A DNA stretch of 64,000 bases from Opitutaceae bacterium (GTDB lineage: Bacteria > Verrucomicrobiota > Verrucomicrobiia > Opitutales > Opitutaceae). The notes below the pieces were generated by a model. It was given only the letters and a program-made list of their open reading frames with translations, was not told where the DNA came from and ran no database searches. Both the position numbers and the translations under genes were made by a program. Below, in pieces: positions 48,985 through 58,772 of this stretch; the stretch's first letter is position 1, and each line of letters starts with the position of its first letter. The stretch spans positions 32,545 through 96,544 of the forward strand of contig PLTZ01000078.1 in NCBI GenBank assembly GCA_003164715.1, written 5' to 3'.

Positions 48985-50139
48985 ATGCATACGCTGCGAC
49001 GCGGGCTGGCTCTCCTTTCGGTCGTTCTTGCGTGGTCGGCGCCTGTCCACGGCGCCCAGACCCTGCCACCGAGCGTCGCCGAGCGGATCGACGCGATCTT
49101 CGCGCCCTTTGACCGCGACGGTTCGCCAGGCTATGCGCTCGGAGTGGTCAGGGACGGCCAGCTTGTCTTCGCCAAGGGGTACGGGCGCGCGAATCTCGAC
49201 TACAACCTGCCGATAACGCCGCAGACCTCGTTTCACCTCGCCTCGCTGTCGAAGCAGTTCACGGCGGCGGCGGTCGCGCTCCTCATCCTTGACGGAAAAC
49301 TGACGCTGGAGACCCCCGTCGCCACCTATTTCCCGGAGATCGCCCGCTTCCACTCGGACATGCGCATCAAGCATCTCCTCTACTTCACGAGCGGGCTCCC
49401 GGAATACACCACCCTTCCCCGCACGAGCGGCGCCCCGTGGTTTTCCTTCTACTACTTCACGACGGACGAGGCCATCGCCGCCACACTCAACGCCCCGGCC
49501 CTGGAATTCGCGCCCGGGACCAGGTGGGAGTACTCGAACGTGAACTACATGATCCTGACAAAGATCGTGGAGCAGGCCAGCGGCATCCCCTTTGCCGTGT
49601 TCCTGCAACGGCGCATCTTCACGCCGCTCGGGATGTCGGGAAGTGTTCTCGACGATGACACGACCCTCGTGATCCCAGGACGGGCGACGGGCTACGCGGA
49701 CCGGGCCGACGGGGAGATACGCAGGAAGCTGGAAAGCGTGGGCATTCACATCCGGGAGGGCGCGGGCTACGCCCAGCTGATCCGGGTTTCGCCGCACTTC
49801 GGCGGAAGCGGCGTCTTCAGCACCCTCGATGACCTCGCCCGGTGGAACGCGAGCTTCGAAAGCAACAGGCTGGCGGGGCCGGCGTTCACAACGCAGATGC
49901 TTCAGCGGATGCGCTTCGCCCACGACAAGGACAACGACGCGTTCGGCCAGGTGTTCGGGACCTTCGCCGGGCGCGAGATGATCTGGTTCTCGGGAGGCGA
50001 TCTCGACGCCTCGGCGTTCATGGCGCGGATTCCAAGCGAGCACCTGGCCGTCATCTGCCTGTCGAACATGCCGAACGGGAACAGCGAGGAGAAGGCAAGG
50101 CGCGTGCTCGACGTCCTGCTCGCTCCCGCGCCCCATTGA
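48985..50139 (+). CDS. Secreted serine hydrolase, beta-lactamase/PBP4-like family
   Basis: 384 residues from ATG 48985 (MHTLRRGLALLSVVLAWSAPVHGA, signal peptide). The SxxK motif with the nucleophilic Ser is SLSKQFTAAA (about 75), the YxN motif is WEYSNVNYMIL (about 180), and a late glycine-rich segment WFSGGDLDAS stands where the HxG motif of the family lies. It belongs to class C-like esterases and D-aminopeptidases. The enzyme is probably periplasmic; its substrate is unknown. It follows the ADOP gene by 90 bases. Confidence 0.9.
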   Translation: MHTLRRGLALLSVVLAWSAPVHGAQTLPPSVAERIDAIFAPFDRDGSPGYALGVVRDGQLVFAKGYGRANLDYNLPITPQTSFHLASLSKQFTAAAVALLILDGKLTLETPVATYFPEIARFHSDMRIKHLLYFTSGLPEYTTLPRTSGAPWFSFYYFTTDEAIAATLNAPALEFAPGTRWEYSNVNYMILTKIVEQASGIPFAVFLQRRIFTPLGMSGSVLDDDTTLVIPGRATGYADRADGEIRRKLESVGIHIREGAGYAQLIRVSPHFGGSGVFSTLDDLARWNASFESNRLAGPAFTTQMLQRMRFAHDKDNDAFGQVFGTFAGREMIWFSGGDLDASAFMARIPSEHLAVICLSNMPNGNSEEKARRVLDVLLAPAPH

Positions 50140-50368
50140 CTTCGCCGGTTCCGTCCCGGCGCATGAAGCGCCACGCATGCCAAGGCCCGGTTCACGGGGC
50201 GCGCCGCTTCAAACCGGACATGCGCCCGCCTCCTTCCGCTGCGTTCCCTAGAGCCCGCCGGTGCCGAGCGCCTAACGCAGGCAATCCCTGCGACGGCGAA
50301 GCGTCGCGCAAAATGGGCTGCCCAACGCGTGAAAACGCCTGTATCGTCGCCACGTGCGCCCACCGGTC

Positions 50369-51355
50369 ATGAAAGCGATCGTCCGTGCGGAGTACGGCCC
50401 CCCTGAGGTGCTCAGGCTCTCGGAGATTGAGAGGCCGACACCCGGGCCCGACGAGGTCCTTGTAAGGGTCTGCGCCGCGTCCGTGAACCCGATCGACTGG
50501 CACTTAATGCGGGGAATCCCCTACGCCGTGCGCCTGCAATCCGGGTTGCGCCGGCCAAGGGACAGGCGCCTCGGCTACGACGTGGCGGGACGGGTCGAGG
50601 CGGCCGGCCGGAACGTGACGCGGTTCAAGGCGGGCGACGAGGTCTTCGGCTCGTGCAAGGGGGCCTTCGCCGAGTTTGCGTGCACGCCCGAAAACGCGCT
50701 CGCCTCCAAGCCGCCGAACGTGACGTTCGAAGAGGCTGCGGCCGTCCCAGTCGCGGCCCTGAGCGCCCTCCAGGCCCTTCGCGACAAGGGCGGAATTCGG
50801 CCCGGGCAAAAGGTCCTGATCAACGGCGCGTCGGGCGGCGTGGGCACGTTCGCGGTGCAGCTGGCGAAGGGGTTCGGCGCGGAGGTGACCGGCGTGTGCA
50901 GTTCGCGCAATGTGGACATGGTCCGGGCGATCGGGGCCGACCACGCTGTGGACTACACGCAAGAGGACTTCACGAGGGCCGGGCTGCGGTATGACCTCAT
51001 CCTCGACACCGTGGGGAACCATTCCCTGTCGGATCGCAGGCGCGCGCTGACCCAGGAAGGTGCCCTCGTCATGGTGGGAGGGTCCGAAACCGGGCGTTGG
51101 CTGGGTCCCTTGGTGGGAATGCTGAAGGCGGCCGCGCTGTCGCCATTCGTGAGCCAGAGGCTGCTCCCGTTCATGGCGCGCCTTAACAGGGACGACCTGG
51201 TCGCGCTCCAGGAACTCGTCGGGGCCGGCAGGATCGTGCCGGTCATCGACCGCACCTACCCGTTGGGGGACGTCCCCCAGGCCATCCGCCATCTCGAGGG
51301 CGGCCACGCCCGCGGAAAGATCGTGATCACGATGGCCGGACCCGGCGGGGGCTGA
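50369..51355 (+). CDS. MDR family NAD(P)-dependent oxidoreductase (quinone reductase-like)
   Basis: 328 residues from ATG 50369. GroES-like N-terminal domain (KAIVRAEYGPPEVLRLSEIERPTPGPDEVLVRV, SVNPIDWHLMRG), then a Rossmann domain with QKVLINGASGGVGTFAVQLAKGFGAEVTGV and the IDRTYPLGDVPQAIRHLEGGHARGKIVI tail. Structural and catalytic zinc ligands are missing, so it is a zinc-independent enone or quinone reductase-like enzyme. It stands alone between two rightward genes. Confidence 0.92.
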   Translation: MKAIVRAEYGPPEVLRLSEIERPTPGPDEVLVRVCAASVNPIDWHLMRGIPYAVRLQSGLRRPRDRRLGYDVAGRVEAAGRNVTRFKAGDEVFGSCKGAFAEFACTPENALASKPPNVTFEEAAAVPVAALSALQALRDKGGIRPGQKVLINGASGGVGTFAVQLAKGFGAEVTGVCSSRNVDMVRAIGADHAVDYTQEDFTRAGLRYDLILDTVGNHSLSDRRRALTQEGALVMVGGSETGRWLGPLVGMLKAAALSPFVSQRLLPFMARLNRDDLVALQELVGAGRIVPVIDRTYPLGDVPQAIRHLEGGHARGKIVITMAGPGGG

Positions 51356-51530
51356 CGGAGCCGCCAGCGCCCGGATTCTTGGGGCCCCGAGCCCCGGGGG
51401 GCGCGCGCTGAGCCTCGCGCATGGACTTCCGTGCTTGACGGCGGGGCCGCACAGGAAGCTGCATGGGTCTCCTTGCACATCCCTGCCCGGGGGATGTCCC
51501 CACCCGCTCCGGGCGCCTCCACCCCAGACC

Positions 51531-52100
51531 ATGAACCGACGCAACTTTCTCAAACTGTCCCTGGCGGCCGCGCCCCTGGCCCTGACGGCCCATGCGGCCG
51601 AGCTCGCCTCGGCCCAGGGTCAGCGCTCCGACAAGGGCTTCCGGGTTGGCGCAAACGAGGACCGGCACGGGGAGGAACTCCTCATCATGGGCGGGCGCTT
51701 CGACCTCAAGGTGTCGGCGAGGGACACCGGCGACGGATTCTGCCTCTATGACACCATCAGGCAGTCAAAGGGGGGGCCCGCCCTTCACCTGCATCACTTC
51801 CAGGACGAGTGGTTCTACGTGATCCGGGGGGAATTCATCGTCCAGGTGGGCGACGAGACCGTGCGCCTGCGCCCCGGGGACTCGGCCTTCGCTCCGCGGA
51901 AGGCCCCCCATGCCTTCGCCAAGGTGAGCGAGGAGGAGGGTCAGATGCTGGTCCTGTTCCAACCAGCCGGCAGCATGGAGGACTTCTTCCAGCAGATGGC
52001 CAAGCTGGGCCCTGGCATCCCCAAGAACCAGGAGACAGTCCTAAAGGAGTTCTGGGAGCGGTACGGCATGGAGATTGTGGGACCTCCGCTCAAGTTCTAG
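51531..52100 (+). CDS. Cupin domain protein with Tat signal
   Basis: 189 residues from ATG 51531. NRRNFLKLSLAAAPLALTAHA is a classic twin-arginine signal. The cupin barrel begins about residue 50; metal ligands lie in motif 1 (ALHLHHFQDEWFYVIRGEF, H-x-H with the following Glu) and motif 2 (PRKAPHAFAKV, His). Export in folded form suits a metal-loaded cupin. Possible activities range from dioxygenase to isomerase; none can be chosen. Followed by a convergent TPR membrane gene. Confidence 0.9.
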   Translation: MNRRNFLKLSLAAAPLALTAHAAELASAQGQRSDKGFRVGANEDRHGEELLIMGGRFDLKVSARDTGDGFCLYDTIRQSKGGPALHLHHFQDEWFYVIRGEFIVQVGDETVRLRPGDSAFAPRKAPHAFAKVSEEEGQMLVLFQPAGSMEDFFQQMAKLGPGIPKNQETVLKEFWERYGMEIVGPPLKF

Positions 52101-52305
52101 CCGTTGTCGGAAACCGCAACCTGAGCGGATGGCGCGGTGCCAAGTCTAAGGAAGCGCCGCGCCCATTGTGACTGGATTCGGGGACGGCCCTTTGCAAGAA
52201 CCTTGCGCATCAAACGCGAAACCCTCAGATCGCATCCCAATATCCGAAAAGAAACATGAAATCTCAGCCTCGATATATTGAAACGGGGGCTTCTTCAGCA
52301 GCCTG

Positions 52306-54225
52306 TTAAGGATGGTTTGCACGTATCTGTGCAAGAATCCGGCGCGCCATCTCGTTGTCGGGCATGATCTTCAGGAAAGCCTCGAGCTGCTCTTCCGCCT
52401 CGTCTGCCCCGCCCGGCGTGCGGAGCAGCGCCAAGGCGATGTTGTAGTGGACCTTGACAAGGCCCGGCTTGAGCCGGAGCGCCTCCTTGTACTGCGCCAC
52501 CGCCTCCCCCATCCGGCCCTTTGCGTACAGGGCGGTGCCCAGATTGCTGTGCGCCTCGGCATAGCTCGGCCTCAGGCGCAGAGCCTCCACAAATTGGGCG
52601 ATCGCCTCATTCGTCCGATCGGGGATCCGCAGCAGGGCGTCCCCGAGATTATTGCGCCCTTCCGGGAAATCCGGGCTGAGCCGCACGACCTCCTGAAACT
52701 GAGCGATCGCGTCATTAAGCCGGCCCGGCGTGTTCAACCAGGCGACGCCGAGCTCGTTGTGCGCCTCCGCGTAATCCGGCTGCAGGCGTAAAGCTTCCTG
52801 AAAGTGTGCGGTCGCCTCGTCCAGCCGCCCAGGCATCTTCAGCAGAACCGTTCCCAAGTTGTCGTGCGCTGCGGCATAGTCCTTCTTGATGCGGAGAGCC
52901 GCACTGTATTGGGCGATAGCCTCGTCCAGGTTCCCGCGACGCTGGTACCAGACTCCAAGGTTATTGTATGCCATCCAGCAATCCGGATTTCGTTCGATGG
53001 TTGCCTTATACAACGTGGGCTGGTCCGCGTAGGTTCGGCTCTGCGCATTGCTCAGGATGGCGAACGTCGCGACGAGCGCAGCGATGAGCCCCCAGCCGGC
53101 GGCACGGACTGCAGGGATTGCCCGGTCGAGGAGCAAGGCGGCGCCAGCCGAGGCCGCCGTGATGATCCCGATGCAGGCCAGATACTGGAAATGGTCGGCC
53201 ACGTAGGAATAGATGAAGGGAAAGACGTTGAAGAACCCGAGGGCGGGGAAGAGTGACCCGACAAAGAAGAGCCACGCGGCGAGCGGGCCCCGCGAGCGCC
53301 GGTGCAGGAGCCATAGGACCGCGGTCGCCAGCGCGGCCGCCGTCAGGTACCCCGTCCATCCTGTCGCCGCGGACTTCACGTCCCAGCGCGGATAGATGAA
53401 GGAGAGCTGGAACGGCCAGAGGAGCTTGCCGAGATAGAACCAGATCACGCGGCCGGCCAGCAGGCAGCGCTGGATCAGGGTCAGGTCGAAGCCGGCCCCC
53501 TCCGCCCCGACAATCTTGCGCTCCACCAAGGCGGAAAAGACTCCACTCGCAATCGAGAGTACGAACCAGGGGATCAGGGGCGCCGTGTCGCGCCGCCAGG
53601 AGAGACGTCCGCGCTTCCACCAAAACACGACAAGCAGCGCGGCCGGCAGCGTCGCGGTAACGGTCTTGGCCATAAGAGCCGCAGTGAACAACAGGAAGGC
53701 CAGAAGGTAGGCCCGGCCCGCGCGGGGCCGTCCCCGGTTCCCGTCAAAACGCAGGTACGCCAGCGCGGCCAGCAGGTAAAGCACCAGCGACAGCGTGTTC
53801 TTCTGCTCCGAGATCCAGGCGACTGACTCGACGCAGACCGGGTGGACCGTGAAGATCAGCCCGGCCAACCACGCGCCCGGAACCCTTAGCCGCCGAAGGG
53901 CCAGGACGAGCAGGACCGCGGCGGTTGCGTGCAGCAGCACATTGGTGAGATGGTAGCCCAGCGTCGCGTCTCCCCAGAGCCTGTGCTCGACCCAGAACGC
54001 ACTGTGGAGCAGCGGATAGTACTGCTGCGTGGCGTGAAGGTTGAACCAGATCTCCCGCAGCCCGGACACCGACTGCAGCTCGGGTCTGGTGATGTGGGAG
54101 TCGTCGTCCCACACCTGCTGACCGTGAAGGGCCGGCCAGTAGCAGGCGAACGCCAGGCCTAGGGTCAGCGCCGATATCCACCAATAGCCGGCGTGGGAGG
54201 TTCGAGACGCGCTTAGGCCCTGCAT
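52306..54225 (-). CDS. Membrane protein with C-terminal TPR repeats (TMTC/PMT-like)
   Basis: 639 residues. N-terminal half: about 10 transmembrane helices with an acidic first extracytoplasmic loop (GQQVWDDDSHITRPEL) and SVAWISEQKNTLSLVLYLLAALAYL, features of the GT-C-like TMTC O-mannosyltransferases. The C-terminal half (from about 405) holds five to six TPR units (AYNNLGVWYQRRGNLDEAIAQYSAALRI, AHSNLGTALYAKGRMGEAVAQYKEALRL). It may transfer sugars from a lipid carrier to proteins, with TPRs gathering substrates; inferred from architecture only. Confidence 0.85.
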   Translation of the reverse strand: MQGLSASRTSHAGYWWISALTLGLAFACYWPALHGQQVWDDDSHITRPELQSVSGLREIWFNLHATQQYYPLLHSAFWVEHRLWGDATLGYHLTNVLLHATAAVLLVLALRRLRVPGAWLAGLIFTVHPVCVESVAWISEQKNTLSLVLYLLAALAYLRFDGNRGRPRAGRAYLLAFLLFTAALMAKTVTATLPAALLVVFWWKRGRLSWRRDTAPLIPWFVLSIASGVFSALVERKIVGAEGAGFDLTLIQRCLLAGRVIWFYLGKLLWPFQLSFIYPRWDVKSAATGWTGYLTAAALATAVLWLLHRRSRGPLAAWLFFVGSLFPALGFFNVFPFIYSYVADHFQYLACIGIITAASAGAALLLDRAIPAVRAAGWGLIAALVATFAILSNAQSRTYADQPTLYKATIERNPDCWMAYNNLGVWYQRRGNLDEAIAQYSAALRIKKDYAAAHDNLGTVLLKMPGRLDEATAHFQEALRLQPDYAEAHNELGVAWLNTPGRLNDAIAQFQEVVRLSPDFPEGRNNLGDALLRIPDRTNEAIAQFVEALRLRPSYAEAHSNLGTALYAKGRMGEAVAQYKEALRLKPGLVKVHYNIALALLRTPGGADEAEEQLEAFLKIMPDNEMARRILAQIRANHP

Positions 54226-54550
54226 TCCCGGTATTTTACCGGTGAGGCCAACCTCGAATCAATCCTGGCGTGATCCAGGGATTCGAGCTGTCCGAACCAG
54301 TGCTTTACGCCCAAGTCAATTGGAGCTGATAGGAACCATCATTGCCAAGGCTTTGTCACCGGACTGCGCGGGCAAGGGATCGCACCGCATCCTGCTCTCC
54401 GCAACGGGGAGCGCGTTCGCAGAGTAAGGTGCGGCAAGGGTTACGTTGTGAGCCAAATGGTCCGCAAACGAATTGAGGAGATCCTGGTATGAGCAAAGAC
54501 CATAGGAGGATTCCGAAACAATCTGCCAGAATCACCAAGTTCCAATGGGC
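54226..54550. other. Intergenic region
   Basis: 325 bases between two leftward genes. It should contain the promoter of the TPR membrane gene and the end of the GntR-DUF6159 transcript. It is less GC-rich than the surroundings. I see no gene, RNA or repeat in it. Confidence 0.4.
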
Positions 54551-55480
54551 TCAGCCCTTTTTCACCTTCCACGCGGCGTCTAGAAGTTCCACCGAATAGG
54601 GCGCAGGGACCACTCCCTCTGAAGCGTAGACGTAAAGGGCGCCCCTGAAGATTTTGTTGGCGACGCTTATCAGGTAACTGAATGCCACCAGTGCCAAGAC
54701 CCACAGGGCGACAACCGTCAAAATGAGCACGGGATGGTGCAACAACGCGAGCATCAGCCCCACCGCGACAAGTAAGGCAAGAGAACCAAGCAGTATGATC
54801 CAGCTTCCGATCGTGATGCCGACATATCCGATCAACGACTCCCCCCAGGTCTTCTTCAGCGTGGCGGCGGACGTACGAAGAAGGGCGAAGGGGTTGGCAC
54901 ATTCCTCCCTGACAATGACCGGGATGACAAAGACTGACGCCACACTCCAGGCCATGCCGACAAATCTCATGACCCAACGGCCAACCCAGCCGAAGCGTTT
55001 TTCAAGCGCCATGATGATCAGGCCAACCGCTCCAGCGAACAGACTCCAAATGAGGATCGCCCGAAGACGGCTATTGGCGAAACGCAGGCCTTCCCCAATC
55101 GACACTTCATCACCCGCCAACGCCTTGATGATCTCGTGGTAGGATGCGACGTTGAAGAACGTCGCGCAGAACATAGAGGCCAGGTAAAGGACTACCAGAT
55201 AGATTTCCGCGGTTGTTGTGGGAATCGCGTGCCTGGTCGAACCGCCCGATGGCGCCAGTTCGAACAACCTATGCGCAACCCCCTTCCAGTGCTCTAACTG
55301 GCCCCAAGTATGTCCAGTCGGCAACAGTGCAATGGGCGAAAGAAAGCAGAGTATGACCACGATGGTGGATGCGAATGCCATGGCCGGGAAGAGCAGCAAC
55401 TTCGGCTGCCGGCCGATGATCTGAATGGAGCTAACGAACAGAAGCCAACTCCGAGAGAATTTGCCGCTTAGATCAGACAT
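54551..55480 (-). CDS. DUF6159-like membrane protein
   Basis: 309 residues. N-terminus DLSGKFSRSWLLFVSSIQIIGRQPKLLLFPAMAF, then about six transmembrane helices in the arrangement of DUF6159/YciC-like proteins, with SVASVFVIPVIVREECANPFALLRTSAATLKKTWGESLIGY as a conserved amphipathic block before the last helices. Function unknown. Its start overlaps the end of the GntR gene by eight bases, so the regulator very likely controls it. Confidence 0.85.
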   Translation of the reverse strand: MSDLSGKFSRSWLLFVSSIQIIGRQPKLLLFPAMAFASTIVVILCFLSPIALLPTGHTWGQLEHWKGVAHRLFELAPSGGSTRHAIPTTTAEIYLVVLYLASMFCATFFNVASYHEIIKALAGDEVSIGEGLRFANSRLRAILIWSLFAGAVGLIIMALEKRFGWVGRWVMRFVGMAWSVASVFVIPVIVREECANPFALLRTSAATLKKTWGESLIGYVGITIGSWIILLGSLALLVAVGLMLALLHHPVLILTVVALWVLALVAFSYLISVANKIFRGALYVYASEGVVPAPYSVELLDAAWKVKKG

Positions 55481-55868
55481 GGGATTTCCTTTGGGTTAGA
55501 TTCTGGATGAGATCGTCGATGGAAAGGCCGTGGCTTTGAGCCTCGGCCATATATCGCGAACTAAGCTGCTCCGCCTTGGCTTTGCGGTCTCTGTCAGAAA
55601 GCTTGGGGGGCTCGGCCGAAGGCGCCACGAAGCAGCCGCTACCGCGCTGCGTCGTGATGAGACCAGCGAGTTCCAACTCGCGATACGCCTTCGCCACCGT
55701 GTTTGGGTTGACGTTGAGCTGCTGGTGGAGTGCACGAACGGTCGGCAACTGGTCCTCCGGGCGCAACCGACCGTCTGCAATCGCTGCCTGAACTTGATGG
55801 ATGATCTGCTTATAGACGGGGACGCCGGAGTGGAATTCGACTGTCCAAGGGGCATTGGCCACAATCAT
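55473..55868 (-). CDS. GntR family regulator, YtrA subfamily
   Basis: 131 residues. Short N-terminus then VPVYKQIIHQVQAAIADGRLRPEDQLPTVRALHQQLNVNPNTVAKAYRELELAGLITTQRGSGCFV, the complete GntR winged-helix domain, with only a 50-residue helical tail as in the YtrA subfamily. Such regulators typically repress an adjacent membrane-protein operon. The overlap with the DUF6159 gene and the palindrome directly upstream support autorepression. Confidence 0.93.
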   Translation of the reverse strand: MIVANAPWTVEFHSGVPVYKQIIHQVQAAIADGRLRPEDQLPTVRALHQQLNVNPNTVAKAYRELELAGLITTQRGSGCFVAPSAEPPKLSDRDRKAKAEQLSSRYMAEAQSHGLSIDDLIQNLTQRKSHV

Positions 55869-55870
55869 AA

Positions 55871-55890
55871 TGTACTAGTACAATAGTACA
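55871..55890 (-). promoter_or_regulatory. Palindromic operator at the GntR gene start
   Basis: TGTACTAGTACA (55871-55882) is a perfect 12-bp palindrome. TGTACTA (55871-55877) also forms an inverted repeat with TAGTACA (55884-55890) across six bases. It lies two bases upstream of the GntR start codon, so binding would cover the ribosome binding or transcription start region. This spacing fits YtrA-type operators with GTAC half sites. Confidence 0.7.
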
Positions 55891-55987
55891 CTTTTATCGG
55901 AGTCAACGCCTTTTCTGCACAATTGTTGGTTACATCGGCCTCATGTCATAGTGGCATCACACTAGGGAGAGGCCCATAACCTCGGCA

Positions 55988-56245
55988 CATGGGAAGCTGC
56001 ACAAATCATCCAGTGATACGGGGCCTCTACTGGCGTGTCCCGTTCTCGGGAATGCTTCGTCGCACTTTCGACTCCAATTCTGATTGTGAAAGACATACAT
56101 ATTCCATAAACAATTACTATTCAGAGTTATGCAATCAGTTTCCAGGTTTGGAACACCTGATGCTAGGGAAGATGTACCAACTCAGCTGCCGTGCGACCGA
56201 TCGCTGCAAACTCCCTCCTCTTTGCCATTTCTGCACGCTGCTCGC
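55988..56245 (+). repeat. Dispersed repeat, copy B
   Basis: Direct-orientation relative of copy C. From TCCC at 56038 the two align without gaps for at least 130 bases with about 69% identity by hand count, and the similarity extends from TCCAGTGAT (about 56009) through GATCGCTGCAAACTCCC to about 56245. Paired elements are kept in both: CCAGT...ACTGG and TCCC...GGGA. Mismatches show no excess at third codon positions in the shared open frame, so the conserved thing is probably not a protein. Confidence 0.75.
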
Positions 56246-56436
56246 GCCTCGCCGGAAGTGGTCCAGACTAGGAACGGCTCCGTCACAGCCGGCATCGTGA
56301 AAACGTCAGCGGCTGGCGGCAGAGGCAGTACCGAAACTTGGATGTCCTTCCACCCTGGACCCTTGCTGGCGGCGATTACCTTTCCCACAGCGTAGCGGCG
56401 AAGTGCCTCTGCGGACGTTGTGTCGGGTAGAGGCAT
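56239..56436 (-). pseudogene. AraC-family regulator, truncated N-terminal remnant
   Basis: From an ATG at 56434-56436 the minus strand reads PLPDTTSAEALRRYAVGKVI, followed by GWKDIQVSVLPLP and MPAVTEPFLVWTTSGEA, which resembles the start of AraC-type regulators of the kind often divergent from aldo/keto reductase genes. After about 66 codons the similarity ends just where repeat copy B begins, and the rest of the sensor domain and the helix-turn-helix are missing. The gene next door on the right is an aldo/keto reductase, the expected partner. Judged by pattern only. Confidence 0.5.
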
Positions 56437-56539
56437 GCTTTCGGGGGCATTCTTAAGGCCCGACACGCAAATTTGAGCAATTCCCCAACAGGTCGAGCAA
56501 GGCCGCGGGCGACACGTGTAGAGTATCGTGCTATGCTGA

Positions 56540-57562
<1,023 letters not shown>

Positions 57563-57592
57563 ACGACACTCTGGCATGAAAACCGCCTCGCT

Positions 57593-58375
57593 ATGAAAGA
57601 GATCAGCCTCACAGATAACGCTGTAAGGAACCACGAGGAGCTATTCCCGAATCACGAATCCAAACTGCAAATGACGGATCCGGAATTCATCGAGCTCTTC
57701 GACAATTGGGCCTTCGACGAGGTCATCCGCCAGAGCAAATTGGATGTTAGGACCCGAGTGCTGATGATCCTGGGATCGACGATCGCAGCGCAGGCGCTGG
57801 GCGAATTCAAGGTCATGGTGGGCGCGGCGCTCAACGTCGGTCTGACACCTGTGGAGATCAAGGAGACTCTCTATCAATCCGTTCCGTATGTTGGCATGGC
57901 AAAGGTCTTCGATTTTCTGCATGCGACCAATGAAGTACTGAAAAATCGCGGGATAAGCCTGCCCCTGCCAGGCCAGACCACCACCACGCCCGAAACCCGT
58001 TTCAACAATGGGGTAGCCGTGCAGAAGGCGATCTTTGGCGATGTGATCGAGAGGATGCGCCAGCAGTCACCAACGGACGAATGGCATATTCAGGATTTCT
58101 TGTCGGCAAATTGCTTCGGCGACTACTACACCCGCAATGGATTGGATGCCAGAACGAGGGAGTTGCTGACGTTTGTCTTTCTGATCTCGATCGGTGGATG
58201 CGAGCCGCAGGTGAAAGCTCATGTGACAGGCAATCTGAGGATCGGCAACGACCGCGAACGCCTAATCGACGTTGTCACCCAACTGCTGCCATACATCGGA
58301 TATCCCCGCTCGCTCAACGCGCTTCGGATAATCGACGAGGTTGTTCCATTCGTGAACACGGCACTGGGCCAATGA
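57593..58375 (+). CDS. Carboxymuconolactone decarboxylase-like protein, two domains
   Basis: 260 residues with two CMD/AhpD-like modules. Module 1: DVRTRVLMILGSTIAAQALGEFKVMVGAALNVGLTPVEIKETLYQSVPYVGMAKVFDF. Module 2: DARTRELLTFVFLISIGGCEPQVKAHVTGNLRIGNDRERLIDVVTQLLPYIGYPRSLNAL. The CxxC redox pair of AhpD is absent (a single Cys in GGCEPQ), so a peroxidase-reductase role is unlikely. Family members in aldo/keto reductase operons are common; the reaction is unknown. Confidence 0.9.
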   Translation: MKEISLTDNAVRNHEELFPNHESKLQMTDPEFIELFDNWAFDEVIRQSKLDVRTRVLMILGSTIAAQALGEFKVMVGAALNVGLTPVEIKETLYQSVPYVGMAKVFDFLHATNEVLKNRGISLPLPGQTTTTPETRFNNGVAVQKAIFGDVIERMRQQSPTDEWHIQDFLSANCFGDYYTRNGLDARTRELLTFVFLISIGGCEPQVKAHVTGNLRIGNDRERLIDVVTQLLPYIGYPRSLNALRIIDEVVPFVNTALGQ

Positions 58376-58428
58376 GCTGTTTAGCAGCCTTCTCGAAACA
58401 ATCCCATCCCTTGAATTCTCCTTTCAGG

Positions 58429-58545
58429 GCGCTAAATCCGCTTCGTCCTGCCTAACTGCCATCTCGCCAATATGGGCGCGCGGCCGTTCGAATCCGGATT
58501 GGTGGAGCCCCTGTTGGTTTAGCACGAGCGAAAGGGTGCTAAACC
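58429..58545 (+). repeat. GCTAAAC/GTTTAGC repeat, left copy
   Basis: Starts GCGCTAAATCC and ends with a perfect 10-bp inverted repeat, GGTTTAGCAC (58516-58525), ten bases, GTGCTAAACC (58536-58545). The last 45 bases match the right copy at 39 of 45 positions, and the 5' motif is at nearly the same distance (72 versus 71 bases). Confidence 0.75.
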
Positions 58546-58708
58546 TGAAGCCTGCGGTCGCATCTAATCGCGGTGTATTCTGTTATACCCGCGCCACTTC
58601 TGTTGCTAAACTTACGCTTTTTCGAGCAGCCCTATTGGATTCCGCTCTAAGTCTGAGACCCCAGCCAGTCATGTTCTTGGGTATTCGGGCAGCCCGAAAA
58701 ATACTCCC

Positions 58709-58752
58709 TTGACCTAGGGAGCGTGAACATGCATTTAACCACCTGGTTAAAT
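58709..58752 (+). promoter_or_regulatory. Promoter/operator of the second ArsR gene
   Basis: TTGACC at 58709-58714 is a plausible -35. A perfect 8-bp inverted repeat, ATTTAACC (58733-58740), four bases, GGTTAAAT (58745-58752), covers the expected -10 and start region, 20 bases before the ArsR ATG. The expected ligand is the ArsR protein itself. The sequence differs from the operators of the other ArsR pair. Confidence 0.68.
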
Positions 58753-58772
58753 AAAGTAACCGACAGCGAACC

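Larger units (their letters stand above)
58376..58772. other. Intergenic region with a flanking repeat and operator
   Basis: 397 bases without a gene. It holds the first GCTAAAC/GTTTAGC repeat (58429-58545), a lone CTGTTTAGCAG palindrome at 58379, a TTGCTAAAC motif near 58600, and the promoter and operator of the ArsR gene at the right end. Confidence 0.6.

Noticed and set aside
55989..56300. 103-codon frame inside repeat copy B
   Set aside because: Its similarity to the corresponding frame in copy C follows from the DNA repeat; substitutions are not codon-structured.
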